Part shown: positions 31,681-40,520 of the stretch, piece by piece
Position numbering within the stretch: position 1 is the stretch's first letter
Layout: each line of letters starts with the position of its first letter
Origin: Pectobacterium araliae
GTDB taxonomy: Bacteria > Pseudomonadota > Gammaproteobacteria > Enterobacterales > Enterobacteriaceae
Direction: 5' to 3'
Length of the DNA: 64,000 bases
NCBI RefSeq assembly: GCF_037076465.1
Contig: NZ_AP028908.1
Coordinates: 2,108,001 to 2,172,000 of the forward strand
Program-made: the position numbers and the translations under genes
The notes under the pieces: generated by a model
Database searches by the model: none
What the model was told of the DNA's origin: nothing
Seen by the model: only the letters and a program-made list of their open reading frames with translations

Positions 31681-31720
31681 GAAAACGCCGACGGTAGATG
31701 CTGTCGGCGTTTTCTTTTGT
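31681..31720. terminator. Bidirectional terminator between osmE and tcyP
   Basis: AAAACGCCGAC/GTCGGCGTTTT with a 10-base loop; T-rich on the plus strand and on the minus strand, as suits converging genes. Confidence 0.85.
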
Positions 31721-31734
31721 GCAGCAAGCGTGGC

Positions 31735-33129
31735 TTAGCGGTGCGTCAATTCAGCGTCATCCTGTGCGTTAAAAACCGTTTTATCCGTCTGCTTCATCAA
31801 CTGGCTGGTGACGGTGCCCGCCGTCATCGATCCGCTAACGTTGAGCGCGGTACGTCCCATATCGATAAGCGGCTCAATGGAGATCAGCAAAGCAACGAGC
31901 GTGACTGGCAACCCCATCGCGGGTAAAACGATTAACGCGGCAAAGGTAGCACCACCGCCCACACCGGCTACACCAGCCGAGCTGATGGTGACAATACCGA
32001 CCAGCGTTGCAATCCAGACAGGATCCAGGGGATAGATTCCCACCGTCGGTGCGACCATCACGGCCAGCATCGCTGGGTAAAGTCCAGCACAGCCGTTTTG
32101 ACCGATTGTCGTACCAAAAGACGCCGCGAAGCTGGCGATAGATTGCGGCACACCGATGCGACGCGTTTGCGCTTCGATGCTGAGTGGAATGGTTGCCGCA
32201 CTGGAACGGCTGGTAAATGCGAATGTCAGTACCGGCCAGACTTTGCGATAAAAACGCGCCGGATTGATTCCGGTGAAAGACAAAATCAGTGCATGGACGC
32301 CGAACATTATTGCCAGTCCCAGATAGGATGCAACAACGAAGCTACCGAGTTTGAGGATATCTTGCAGGTTAGAGCTAGCAACCATTTTGGTCATTAGCGC
32401 CATGACACCGTAAGGGGTTAACTTCATCACCAGGCGAACGAGTTTCATTACCCAGGATTGCAGCGTGTCGATGGCGGTTAACACACGTTCGCCTTTCACT
32501 GCATCATCTTTCAGCAATTGTAGCGCCGCAACGCCAAGGAAAGCGGCGAAGACGACGATGCTGATGATAGACGTTGGGTTAGCGCCAGTCAGTTCGGCAA
32601 ACGGATTTTTAGGAATAAATGACAGGATAAGCTGAGGAACGTTAAGGTCAGCGACTTTACCCGCATAGTTGCTTTCAATAGCCGTTAATCGCGCGGTTTC
32701 CTGCGCACCCTGTACCAATCCGGTTGCCGTCAGGCCAAATAGATTGGTGACGAAAACACCGACCAGCGCAGAAATCAGCGTGGTGACCAACAACGTGGAA
32801 AGCGTTAAAACGCTGATTTTCCCTAATGATGAGGCATTATGCAGTTTGGCTACGGAATTGAGAATGGAGATAAATACCAGCGGCATCACGATCATTTGTA
32901 ACAATTGAACATAACCATTACCAACGATGTTAAACCATGAGATGGACTGCTTAACGACCGGATTGTCGCCGCCATAAATCAGATGCAGCGCCAGACCAAA
33001 TAGCACCCCAACAACCAAACCCAGCAATACCTTCTTTGCCAGGCTCCAGGATGGATTGCGGCTGGCATAGCCTAACCCGAGCAGTAATGCGATAAATAAC
33101 AAAATATTTATAAGTAGCGGAAAATTCAT
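31735..33129 (-). CDS. tcyP: L-cystine:proton or sodium symporter TcyP
   Basis: A 464-residue member of the dicarboxylate/amino acid:cation symporter (DAACS) family with about nine to ten helices. Characteristic regions are [12 protein letters not shown] near residue 80, the serine-rich [17 protein letters not shown] near 307 and a glycine-rich [23 protein letters not shown] near 385. The protein follows E. coli YdjN/TcyP closely, a cystine importer controlled by CysB; no CysB site was identified here. It converges on osmE. Confidence 0.93.
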   Translation of the reverse strand: MNFPLLINILLFIALLLGLGYASRNPSWSLAKKVLLGLVVGVLFGLALHLIYGGDNPVVKQSISWFNIVGNGYVQLLQMIVMPLVFISILNSVAKLHNASSLGKISVLTLSTLLVTTLISALVGVFVTNLFGLTATGLVQGAQETARLTAIESNYAGKVADLNVPQLILSFIPKNPFAELTGANPTSIISIVVFAAFLGVAALQLLKDDAVKGERVLTAIDTLQSWVMKLVRLVMKLTPYGVMALMTKMVASSNLQDILKLGSFVVASYLGLAIMFGVHALILSFTGINPARFYRKVWPVLTFAFTSRSSAATIPLSIEAQTRRIGVPQSIASFAASFGTTIGQNGCAGLYPAMLAVMVAPTVGIYPLDPVWIATLVGIVTISSAGVAGVGGGATFAALIVLPAMGLPVTLVALLISIEPLIDMGRTALNVSGSMTAGTVTSQLMKQTDKTVFNAQDDAELTHR

Positions 33130-33303
33130 CTGGTCTTTCTCCCTATCAGTGAATCGCGCTATATCACGTTAGCCACAAACGCACACAACTGGGCTGTTTG
33201 ATGGCAAAACCTGATTTTTCGCGATAAGAAATAACAAACGGGCACAGAATAGCAGTTCTTTTGTCATCGCGTTACCTAGACGACGTCGTAGCAGATAAAA
33301 CCG

Positions 33304-33879
33304 CTATTTCACGTATTGAGAAAAGTATGTCTGCGCGGACTGTAAGAAGCGAAATGACTGTTCGTAGGTGCAACAATCCAGATTTTTTTGCGGTTGATAC
33401 AGCGAAAAACCGATACAGGCAAGACACAGGAAACGCTCTAGTTGATTACCTTTTTGGCTGTTTAAAATTGGCAAGCGGAAACGCCAGCGGCAGGGCCAGA
33501 GTAGGGGAACGCCAGAGGGGGTCAACATGTCGGCGAGAATATGGCTAAGATAACCGACGATCATGGCATGGTAGGCATCAGTCGGAATCGGCCAACTCGG
33601 TGGTAAGCGCGTCTGAATAAAGAAAACACCTGTAGCGATAGCAAGGAAGCTGTGAGTAAATCCTCGGTGACCAAAAAGCCGCGCAATAGGTGTAGAAAGC
33701 CACTTCAGGCGTTGTCCTAAAACGGATTTTGGGTGATCGATATCGGGTAGCAGCGCGGTAAGGAGTGCTCCAGGGATAATGTGCCACCAATCTCCGGTAG
33801 CCAGCGCTGGCGATAACTCAACTTTTTTAGCCAGAATCGCGCAGGCAACAGAAAAAAGCAGGTGTCCTTCCGCAGTCAT
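33304..33879 (-). CDS. ydjM: YdjM, LexA-regulated inner-membrane metal-dependent hydrolase family protein
   Basis: A 191-residue membrane protein of the YdjM/YfhO hydrolase-like family, with MTAEGHLLFS at the start, DIDHPKS near residue 51 and GHRGFTHS near 74: the His and Asp residues that would bind a metal. The frame is open by TTG four codons further up, but the ATG at 33879 aligns with the E. coli N-terminus. A perfect LexA box lies 19 bases upstream, so it is an SOS gene as in E. coli. Its substrate is unknown. Confidence 0.92.
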   Translation of the reverse strand: MTAEGHLLFSVACAILAKKVELSPALATGDWWHIIPGALLTALLPDIDHPKSVLGQRLKWLSTPIARLFGHRGFTHSFLAIATGVFFIQTRLPPSWPIPTDAYHAMIVGYLSHILADMLTPSGVPLLWPCRWRFRLPILNSQKGNQLERFLCLACIGFSLYQPQKNLDCCTYEQSFRFLQSAQTYFSQYVK

Positions 33880-33897
33880 GAAACATCTCAAATAAAA

Positions 33898-33913
33898 CTG
33901 TTATTTTATACAG
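33898..33913. promoter_or_regulatory. LexA (SOS) box of ydjM
   Basis: CTGT-TATTTTAT-ACAG has both conserved arms of the LexA consensus CTGT-N8-ACAG with an AT-only centre, directly in front of ydjM. Confidence 0.93.
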
Positions 33914-33978
33914 TATAAGAGATTATCTCTGCCTACGGAAGCGGTGACAGCGTAACGATTTATTACGCTATACCTCGA

Positions 33979-34935
33979 TTACGGTGCGGTTTTGGACGGT
34001 TCTAGGGGCAAAGCTTGCAGCCAATTGTCCAGCAGTTGAGGCCATGCTGCTGCGGGAAGCCCTTTTGTACCGCGCAGACCGAAGCCGTGCTTACCGTTCT
34101 CAAAGAGATGCATTTCAACCGGAATTTTCTCCCCTCTCAGAGCGCTAAACATGACCAGACTGTTATCAACCGAGACTGACGGATCGTCAACGGCATGTAC
34201 CAGAAATGTAGGGGGCGTTTGAGCCGTAACCCGCTTCTCTGGAGAATAACGGATCACCTGCGCTTCCGTTGGCTGTTCGCCGATTAATTGTTTACGTGAA
34301 CCGGTGTGCGCAATATTGGCTTGCATGGAAATCACGGGGTACATTAACACCATGAAGTCAGGACGTGCGCTTACGCTGTCAATGGCATCTATCGCGGGGT
34401 AAACGGATTGTGCGAATCGGGTTCCCAGACTAGCGGCAACGTGACCACCGGCAGAGAATCCCATGATGCCGATACGCTGTGGGTTGATGTGCCACTTATC
34501 CGCATTGGCTCTCAGTGTTCTTATTGCTCTCTGAGCATCGGCCAGTGGGGCATCAGCGCCTTCTTTATGGCCTTCACCGGGCATGCGATAGGTCATTACG
34601 AAAAGTGTGTAACCCTGCTGGTTAAAGAACGGTGCCAGATCACTGCCTTCTTTGTCCAACACGACGCGTTGATAAGAACCACCAGGTGTGATGAGCAATG
34701 CCATGCCATTGGGTTTCTCTGCCTGATAAACGGTAATCTCGGGGCTGCGAATCCCAGTTGCTGCACGGTCGGGAAGGGAGGGATCTTTGCTTCGCTCAAC
34801 CAGTTGCGGCTGTACCGTTGAAGAAGAAGCTCCCGGTGCATCGCCGTGTGGCCAGACAGGAAAAACAGGTTGGGCGTAACTTAATCCATTTACAGACATC
34901 ATAATGGCTCCGACAAGCAGAGAACGAACAATCAT
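33979..34935 (-). CDS. paeX: PaeX-like pectin acetylesterase (alpha/beta hydrolase)
   Basis: A 318-residue secreted serine hydrolase. A signal peptide (MIVRSLLVGAIMMSVNGLSYA) precedes the mature protein. The nucleophile elbow GFSAGGH is near residue 166, an oxyanion-hole region near TPGGSYQ, a likely acid in HAVDDPSVS and a late catalytic His in ENGKHGFG. In Dickeya PaeX removes acetyl groups from pectic oligomers and its gene lies beside kdgM, exactly as here. The periplasm is the likely site of action, after uptake through KdgM. Symbol given on family resemblance plus context. Confidence 0.82.
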   Translation of the reverse strand: MIVRSLLVGAIMMSVNGLSYAQPVFPVWPHGDAPGASSSTVQPQLVERSKDPSLPDRAATGIRSPEITVYQAEKPNGMALLITPGGSYQRVVLDKEGSDLAPFFNQQGYTLFVMTYRMPGEGHKEGADAPLADAQRAIRTLRANADKWHINPQRIGIMGFSAGGHVAASLGTRFAQSVYPAIDAIDSVSARPDFMVLMYPVISMQANIAHTGSRKQLIGEQPTEAQVIRYSPEKRVTAQTPPTFLVHAVDDPSVSVDNSLVMFSALRGEKIPVEMHLFENGKHGFGLRGTKGLPAAAWPQLLDNWLQALPLEPSKTAP

Positions 34936-35269
34936 GATAGATCACCTGACAAAGGGAAAGGGGGTGGGCGATGATAAAAAATAGGGTAGCCATTACATCG
35001 GAGAAAAAATGACTACCCTGAACCGCAAAATTTAATAAAGAAATAACATTCATACACGAAGAGGGTAAATCAGACACAGCAATTGCAACAGCTAAAACGC
35101 ATGTAACTAAAACATAGTTAACTCGAACGCATGTAACAAAGAAACGTAACTAACTTAACCAACAACGGACAGCGTAATAAAAGGATGTTAAAAATAAAAG
35201 TAAATAAACAATTAAAAATAACATCCCTTCCGCTAACTAATAACACTTAGTTAAATAACAAGGCTGTTA
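34936..35269. other. Gene-free stretch between paeX and kdgM
   Basis: AT-rich. ACGCATGTAAC occurs twice, at 35097-35107 and 35127-35137. AATAAAGAAATAACATTCAT at about 35034-35053 vaguely resembles a KdgR box but the arms are poor. No gene is seen. Confidence 0.45.
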
Positions 35270-35992
35270 TTAGAAGCTGTATTGCACACCAACGCGGAAA
35301 CGAGTTTGACGATGGTCTGTTTTTCCATCTTGAGCTACGTTACCAATAGCAGTGTATGGTTTCCAGTTTTTATCCCACTTATAGGAAAGCTTTACATCAT
35401 GATCGAAGTTATCATTGTCATTATCATAAAGTGTTTTTCCTGCTTTGGTGGCTTTTTTATAATCTAATTCATAATCAACCTGGAAGTCTTTCAGGAATTT
35501 ATAACTTAATACTGTTGTTAAGTTGTAGCCTTTTTCAACAGAAGGGTCACTGTTTGGTTTGCCAATATTAAGCCCGCTGTTTCTTAAATAGTATGGACGG
35601 TAGCGGAAAGAAACGGAGAAATCATCAGTGACCGCTGCACGTCCACGCAGGTAAGGGCGGTAATTGTTAGAGGTCGAACTTGAATCTAAAGAGAAACCAG
35701 GTTCAACTTGGAAAATTTTATTAATTTTATATACATAGCTGGCAACCACTTCGGTACCGTTGCTGACGGTTTCATTAAATGGTTTATCTGGCGTGTTTTC
35801 GTTACTTGCTTGACGCCATTTTGCTTCGGCTGAAAGACCAAAGCCATTGTCAAAACGGTGAGATATTGATAAACGATCTCGGTGATCTCTATTTGGTGTA
35901 TCTTTCATTTCATGACGGTAATCGATGGTTACGGCCATTGCATTTACACTAATTAATGACGTAACTGCCAGAGCTAATAATTTAAATTTCAT
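35270..35992 (-). CDS. kdgM: Oligogalacturonate-specific porin KdgM
   Basis: A 240-residue outer-membrane protein. A signal peptide ends at about residue 20 (VNAMA, then VTIDYRHEMKDT) and the mature part alternates polar and apolar residues and ends in aromatic VGVQYSF, typical of beta-barrels. Charged, Lys- and Arg-rich strands suit binding of anionic oligogalacturonates. KdgM was described in Dickeya as the channel for pectic oligomers, and its gene lies beside paeX and the tog genes there too. A KdgR-like box is found about 125-145 bases upstream. Confidence 0.95.
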   Translation of the reverse strand: MKFKLLALAVTSLISVNAMAVTIDYRHEMKDTPNRDHRDRLSISHRFDNGFGLSAEAKWRQASNENTPDKPFNETVSNGTEVVASYVYKINKIFQVEPGFSLDSSSTSNNYRPYLRGRAAVTDDFSVSFRYRPYYLRNSGLNIGKPNSDPSVEKGYNLTTVLSYKFLKDFQVDYELDYKKATKAGKTLYDNDNDNFDHDVKLSYKWDKNWKPYTAIGNVAQDGKTDHRQTRFRVGVQYSF

Positions 35993-36116
35993 TGTTATAT
36001 TCCCTACTGGTTAGGAAGTCGCTTAATAAAAACACGCATTATGATTTTTGGGACAAGTTCTATTCTATTTATTATTAAATTACGTTCTGTGATCGAGATC
36101 GTCTTGAGTAACAAAA

Positions 36117-36137
36117 AGTAAAATTGGGTTTCAAATT
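36117..36137. promoter_or_regulatory. Candidate KdgR operator upstream of kdgM
   Basis: GTAAAATTGGGTTTCAAATT (36118-36137) aligns with the ogl box at AAA-N5-TTTC positions, with a weaker left arm. A sequence GATCTCGATCACA nearby could be a CRP half-site. Confidence 0.5.
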
Positions 36138-36182
36138 GTGAGTGAGATCGAATTGAATATAGCGGATGTTTTAATTTAAATG

Positions 36183-36212
36183 AAAAATCCCTGCCGACGG
36201 TGCGGCAGGGAT
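36183..36212 (-). terminator. Terminator of the pelW-tog operon
   Basis: ATCCCTGCCG/CGGCAGGGAT stem, followed on the minus strand by ATTTTT. It lies between togB and kdgM. Confidence 0.85.
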
Positions 36213-36239
36213 GAATGACAGAGTAAATCGAGTGCTACA

Positions 36240-37529
36240 TTATTTCATTGCGCGTTTCAGAATACGCTCAGATTGACGCTGGAAGTATTTCGCTGCGTCA
36301 TCAACAGATTTCTGACCATAATCGATAGACTGGATGGTATCACCAAACAGAGAAACGATTTGCGGATCGTCGAAATAAGGAGAAACAGCAACGTCATGCG
36401 GCAGAGACAGCGCCAATTTCAACCCGGCAACCGCTGGTGCATCATCTTTGATGATGCCATCTGCAGTCAACTGAGCCACAGCGGCTTTACTCAACGGTAC
36501 ACCACGCTCCAGACCCAGTGCCTGAGCACCTTCTTTGCTGTTCAGCAGGAAGTTGATCAACTGAGCAGATTCTTTAGGATGCTTGGTTGATTTACCAATA
36601 GACAGCATCTGTGCAGGTTTGAAGAACAAACCAGAATCTTTCGCGCCTGGCAGCATTGGGTAATTACCCAATTCCAGTTTCGCTGGTGGTTGCAGGTTGT
36701 CAGAGTACTTGCTGATGGTGGAGTTCCACATGTAAGTACCAGACCACTCGCCATTGATCCATGGCTTCATCTCATACATGTTGCTCTTACCATAAGAAGC
36801 ATAGTATTTCGCATCAGGCATGACATGGCTGTCGATCAGTTTCTTATACATGCCAAAGAATTCAACCCATTGTGCATCGGTATAGGCGAATTTCTGACCT
36901 TTTACATCAATAGCGGGAATGTTGTATTTCTGAACCATGTAAGAGTTCAGCAATGCCAGAGAATCCTGGTGTTCCAACACGATAGGGTAGTATTGGTCGC
37001 CCAGTTTTTCTTTGAACACTTTACCGGCATTCAGCAGCTCGTCCCACGTTTTCGGATATTCCAGACCTGCTTTTTTCCAGCTTTCGGTGTTGAAGTAGAA
37101 CACACGCGCAGTAACAGAAATTGGAATGCCGTTCAATTTGCCGTTAACCGTGGTGTTTTGCAGTTCTTTTGAATCAAACTGCGTCAGATCCAGAGAATCT
37201 TTAACCTTGTTCAGATCATAAAAACCATCGCCGTTTTTAGAGAAAATTGGCAACCAGTTCCAGTTGGTCTGCATCACATCTGGCTCAGTGTTACCGGCGA
37301 TCTGTGTGGTCAGACGAGACAGGTGACCATCCCATCCAGTGTATTCCGCCTTCACAGTGATTTCTGGGTGCTGCTTATGGAACTCTTCAATGGCCTTGAG
37401 CGTCTGCTGGTGACGGCCATTGCCGCCCCACCAGGACATTCTCAATTCCACATTATCAGCGGCTAAAGATGGCATTGCTACTAATGCCAGAGATGAAACT
37501 ATTAACGTGTGTAGGATCGCTTTTTTCAT
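36240..37529 (-). CDS. togB: TogB, periplasmic oligogalacturonide-binding protein
   Basis: A 429-residue solute-binding protein (SBP family 1) with a cleavable signal (MKKAILHTLIVSSLALVAMPSLAA-D). The mature part follows the extracellular sugar-binding fold: LRMSWWGGNGRHQQTL near residue 29, then VMQTNWNWLPIF and GEWSGTYMW. It would capture oligogalacturonides in the periplasm and deliver them to TogMN. It lies at the 3' end of pelW-togM-togN-togA-togB, the order known from Dickeya, with a terminator directly after. Confidence 0.95.
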   Translation of the reverse strand: MKKAILHTLIVSSLALVAMPSLAADNVELRMSWWGGNGRHQQTLKAIEEFHKQHPEITVKAEYTGWDGHLSRLTTQIAGNTEPDVMQTNWNWLPIFSKNGDGFYDLNKVKDSLDLTQFDSKELQNTTVNGKLNGIPISVTARVFYFNTESWKKAGLEYPKTWDELLNAGKVFKEKLGDQYYPIVLEHQDSLALLNSYMVQKYNIPAIDVKGQKFAYTDAQWVEFFGMYKKLIDSHVMPDAKYYASYGKSNMYEMKPWINGEWSGTYMWNSTISKYSDNLQPPAKLELGNYPMLPGAKDSGLFFKPAQMLSIGKSTKHPKESAQLINFLLNSKEGAQALGLERGVPLSKAAVAQLTADGIIKDDAPAVAGLKLALSLPHDVAVSPYFDDPQIVSLFGDTIQSIDYGQKSVDDAAKYFQRQSERILKRAMK

Positions 37530-37544
37530 CGGTTACTACTCCTG

Positions 37545-38672
37545 TTAAAGAGAGATATTTTTTTCTGTTTTTGCATCAAAAATATGGCATTTTTCCATGT
37601 CGAACTGGAAATATACTGGACGATGCAGTCCCTTCTCGATAATCAGCCGACCTTCGTCATAAGGAATGCGGCTGGTTAATTCAAAGCCATCGACTTTAAT
37701 GTACATAAAGAATTCATGACCCATGTTTTCTACGCGAACCAGCTCACCCTGTGAGTGGCTGCCTTCAAATGGTGTATCTGACACGGAAACATAATCTGGG
37801 CGAACGCCGAAGAATACGTCTTGTCCGATATAGCTGCGCACTTTATTTTGTTTTTCAGCATTTAACACCAGCGCGTTATTACCCACAACAACGCCAATCT
37901 GACCGTCTTTCTCGACGAGTTTGCACGGCTTAATGTTCATTTCTGGTGAGCCAATGAAGCCAGCAACAAACATGTTGACAGGGAAGTGGTACAGGTTATC
38001 CGGTGTATCGACCTGCATGATGTGACCGAGTTTCATCACGCAGATACGGTCACCCATGGTCATGGCTTCAGTCTGATCGTGGGTAACATATACCGTTGTT
38101 GCTGCTTTACCGCTTTTCTTCAATTGCTTATGCAGGTCGGAAATACGGATACGCATGGAGGCACGCAGTTTGGCATCCAGGTTTGATAACGGTTCGTCAA
38201 ACAGGAACACATCTGGCTTTTTAACGATGGCGCGGCCTACTGCCACACGCTGTGCCTGACCCCCAGACAACTGGCGCGGCAGGCGATCCATCAGGTCTTC
38301 CAGTTCCAGAATTTTGGACGCTTCAGCTACCTGAGCTTCAATTTGCTCTTTAGGCAATTTGCTCAGCTTCAGACCAAACGCCAGATTCTCTTTTACCGTC
38401 ATGTGAGGGTAGAGCGCGTAGTTCTGGAACACCATCGCAATCCCACGCTCTTTCGGCGCCAGATTGTTAACAACACGTTCACCGATGCGAACTTCACCAC
38501 CGCTGATGGTTTCCAGACCCGCCAACATACGCAACGTTGTTGATTTCGCACAGCCAGACGGGCCGACGATAACCATGAATTCACCGTCTTTAATGGTCAG
38601 GTCGATGCCATGAACCGCTTTAAAGCCGTTGGTGTATACTTTTTCCAGTTTGTTGAAAATAACTTCAGCCAT
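37545..38672 (-). CDS. togA: TogA, ATPase of the oligogalacturonide ABC importer
   Basis: A 375-residue MalK-type ATPase. Walker A GPSGCAKST is near residue 38, the signature LSGGQAQR near 135, Walker B DVFLFDEPLSNLD near 156, and the switch His in VTHDQTEAM near 193. The C-terminal 140 residues form the TOBE-like regulatory extension. It energises uptake through TogM and TogN. The Walker A has Ala in place of the more common Gly (GCAKS), a variation also seen in some sugar ATPases. Fifteen bases separate it from togB. Confidence 0.95.
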   Translation of the reverse strand: MAEVIFNKLEKVYTNGFKAVHGIDLTIKDGEFMVIVGPSGCAKSTTLRMLAGLETISGGEVRIGERVVNNLAPKERGIAMVFQNYALYPHMTVKENLAFGLKLSKLPKEQIEAQVAEASKILELEDLMDRLPRQLSGGQAQRVAVGRAIVKKPDVFLFDEPLSNLDAKLRASMRIRISDLHKQLKKSGKAATTVYVTHDQTEAMTMGDRICVMKLGHIMQVDTPDNLYHFPVNMFVAGFIGSPEMNIKPCKLVEKDGQIGVVVGNNALVLNAEKQNKVRSYIGQDVFFGVRPDYVSVSDTPFEGSHSQGELVRVENMGHEFFMYIKVDGFELTSRIPYDEGRLIIEKGLHRPVYFQFDMEKCHIFDAKTEKNISL

Positions 38673-38685
38673 GATAAATCCTCTA

Positions 38686-39591
38686 TTAACCTTTAATTCC
38701 GCTGCTGGTCACGCCTTGTACGAAGTAACGCTGTGCCAGGAAGAAAACAATAATGGATGGCAGAATGGAGATGCTGGACATAGCCAGAATTTCATTCCAC
38801 GGAGCGCCTTCAGTCACGTCGATAGACATTTTCAGCGCCAGCGCAATCGGATATTTATCCACGCTATAGACATAAATCAGCGGACCGATGAAGTCGTTCA
38901 TTGACCACATGAACTGGAACAGCGCAACAGAGATGATGGCTGGTTTCAAAATCGGCACGACCACATACCACAGCACCTGGAAGGAGTTACAGCCATCGAT
39001 CTGGGCGGCTTCTTCCATATCACGTGGTACACCACGCAGGAACTGGATCAGCATGAACACAAAGAACCCTTGTGTTGCAAACGCCAGCGGCAAATACAGT
39101 GGTAGATAGCTGTTCAGCATGCCCATTTCACGGAACATAAGGTACTGTGGAATCAACAGTACGGTGCTTGGCAGCAGCATGGTGGTAATCAGCGTGGCAA
39201 ACCAGAAATTCTTCCACGGAATGTCAAAGCGAGCGAAGCCATAAGCCACAATCACCGAGGAGATAACGGTCAGAACCACTTTCGGAATCACATACTGGAA
39301 AGTGTTAATCATGTAGTGACCGAAGTTATATTCCGTACCGGTTTTCCAACCGTTAACGAAACCGTCCCAAGTGGCATGTGCTGGCCATAGGCCCAACGTC
39401 GTGAAGATCTCATGGTTCGGTTTGAACGACGCTGAGAACATCCACGCCAGTGGGTAAAGCATCAGCAAGCCAACGAACAGCAGAACCACGTAACGGATGG
39501 CGGCACTGAGTTTCTCTTTACGTAATGTACGGCGTACTTCTGCAGCGGCAATTTCTTGTGCTGTAGTCAGGTTTGAATGCATGTCAGCCAT
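38686..39591 (-). CDS. togN: TogN, permease of the oligogalacturonide ABC importer
   Basis: A 301-residue inner-membrane permease with six helices, of the MalG type. The cytoplasmic EAA-loop is EEAAQIDGCNSFQVLWYVVVPILKPA, near residue 200 (quoted as separate parts of the motif: EEAAQIDG and PILKPA). I start at the ATG at 39591 (MADMHSNLTTAQ), which overlaps the end of togM by 8 bases; the longer open frame upstream to 39777 runs antiparallel-frame inside togM and is not real. Partner of TogM in the TogMNAB importer. Confidence 0.93.
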   Translation of the reverse strand: MADMHSNLTTAQEIAAAEVRRTLRKEKLSAAIRYVVLLFVGLLMLYPLAWMFSASFKPNHEIFTTLGLWPAHATWDGFVNGWKTGTEYNFGHYMINTFQYVIPKVVLTVISSVIVAYGFARFDIPWKNFWFATLITTMLLPSTVLLIPQYLMFREMGMLNSYLPLYLPLAFATQGFFVFMLIQFLRGVPRDMEEAAQIDGCNSFQVLWYVVVPILKPAIISVALFQFMWSMNDFIGPLIYVYSVDKYPIALALKMSIDVTEGAPWNEILAMSSISILPSIIVFFLAQRYFVQGVTSSGIKG

Positions 39592-40474
39592 TTTTTCCTC
39601 CTTTATCAGCGGAGTAGAACACCCAGTATTTCGACGACTTAAAGGAGATAGACGCGAATACCGCAACAACCAGGAACAGAACCCATGCCAGTGCAGCACC
39701 ATAGCCCATATCAAAATACTTGAACGCTGTATCATAGATATAGAGCGAGAACAGGTAGGTGTAGTGCGTTGGGCCACCGCCAGTGATGACGTAAGGTGCC
39801 GTAAACTCCTGGAATGCCTGAGTGGTCTGCATGATAAAGTTAAAGAAAATAACAGGCGTAATCAGTGGTACCGTTACTTTCAGGAACATTTGCCATTTGG
39901 ATGCACCGTCGATCATCGCCGCTTCATACTGAGACTGCGGAACGTTCTGTAATGCAGCCAGGAAGATAACCATCGCGGAACCGAACTGCCATACGCGCAA
40001 CAGCGTTACCGACATCAGTGCCAGAGACGGTTCGCCCAGCCAGTTGATGGCATCAAAGCCAAACACGCCAAGGAAGCTGTTTAACAACCCATCGATAGCG
40101 AACAGTGCACGCCACAGAACGGCGATTGCCACGCTGCTGCCCAGAATAGAAGGCACATAGTAAGCAGTACGGAAGAAACCGATACCACGCAATTTGAAAT
40201 TAAGTACAAACGCAATTAACAGTGCGAAGATTAATTTCAATGGAATGGTCAGAAATACATAGGCAAAGGTAACGCCCATTGATTTCCAAAAGAGATCATC
40301 TTCCATGAACATACGGTGATAATTTTCTAGTCCCGTAAATTCAGGTGGATTTATCAAATCATACTCAGTAAAACTGAGGATAAATGACGAAACAAAGGGG
40401 AAAGCGGTAAAAACTATCAGCCCTATAATATAGGGGGAGATATAGGCTAACCCCAGCATTCTGTTTTCATTCAT
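39584..40474 (-). CDS. togM: TogM, permease of the oligogalacturonide ABC importer
   Basis: A 296-residue MalF-like permease with six helices; the ATPase-contact loop holds YEAAMIDGASKWQMFLKVTVP near residue 190 (family EAA motif). Together with TogN it forms the transmembrane channel for oligogalacturonides of about two to four units. It lies 46 bases downstream of pelW and overlaps togN by 8 bases, so the four tog genes and pelW are one transcription unit. Confidence 0.94.
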   Translation of the reverse strand: MNENRMLGLAYISPYIIGLIVFTAFPFVSSFILSFTEYDLINPPEFTGLENYHRMFMEDDLFWKSMGVTFAYVFLTIPLKLIFALLIAFVLNFKLRGIGFFRTAYYVPSILGSSVAIAVLWRALFAIDGLLNSFLGVFGFDAINWLGEPSLALMSVTLLRVWQFGSAMVIFLAALQNVPQSQYEAAMIDGASKWQMFLKVTVPLITPVIFFNFIMQTTQAFQEFTAPYVITGGGPTHYTYLFSLYIYDTAFKYFDMGYGAALAWVLFLVVAVFASISFKSSKYWVFYSADKGGKNG

Positions 40475-40520
40475 AATGCTTACCTATTTGTAATTGTGAA
40501 TCATTAAAAAAATATAAAAT

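Noticed and set aside
39592..39777. 62-residue N-terminal extension of togN
   Set aside because: It lies wholly inside togM in another frame and has no family resemblance; the start at 39591 fits TogN.
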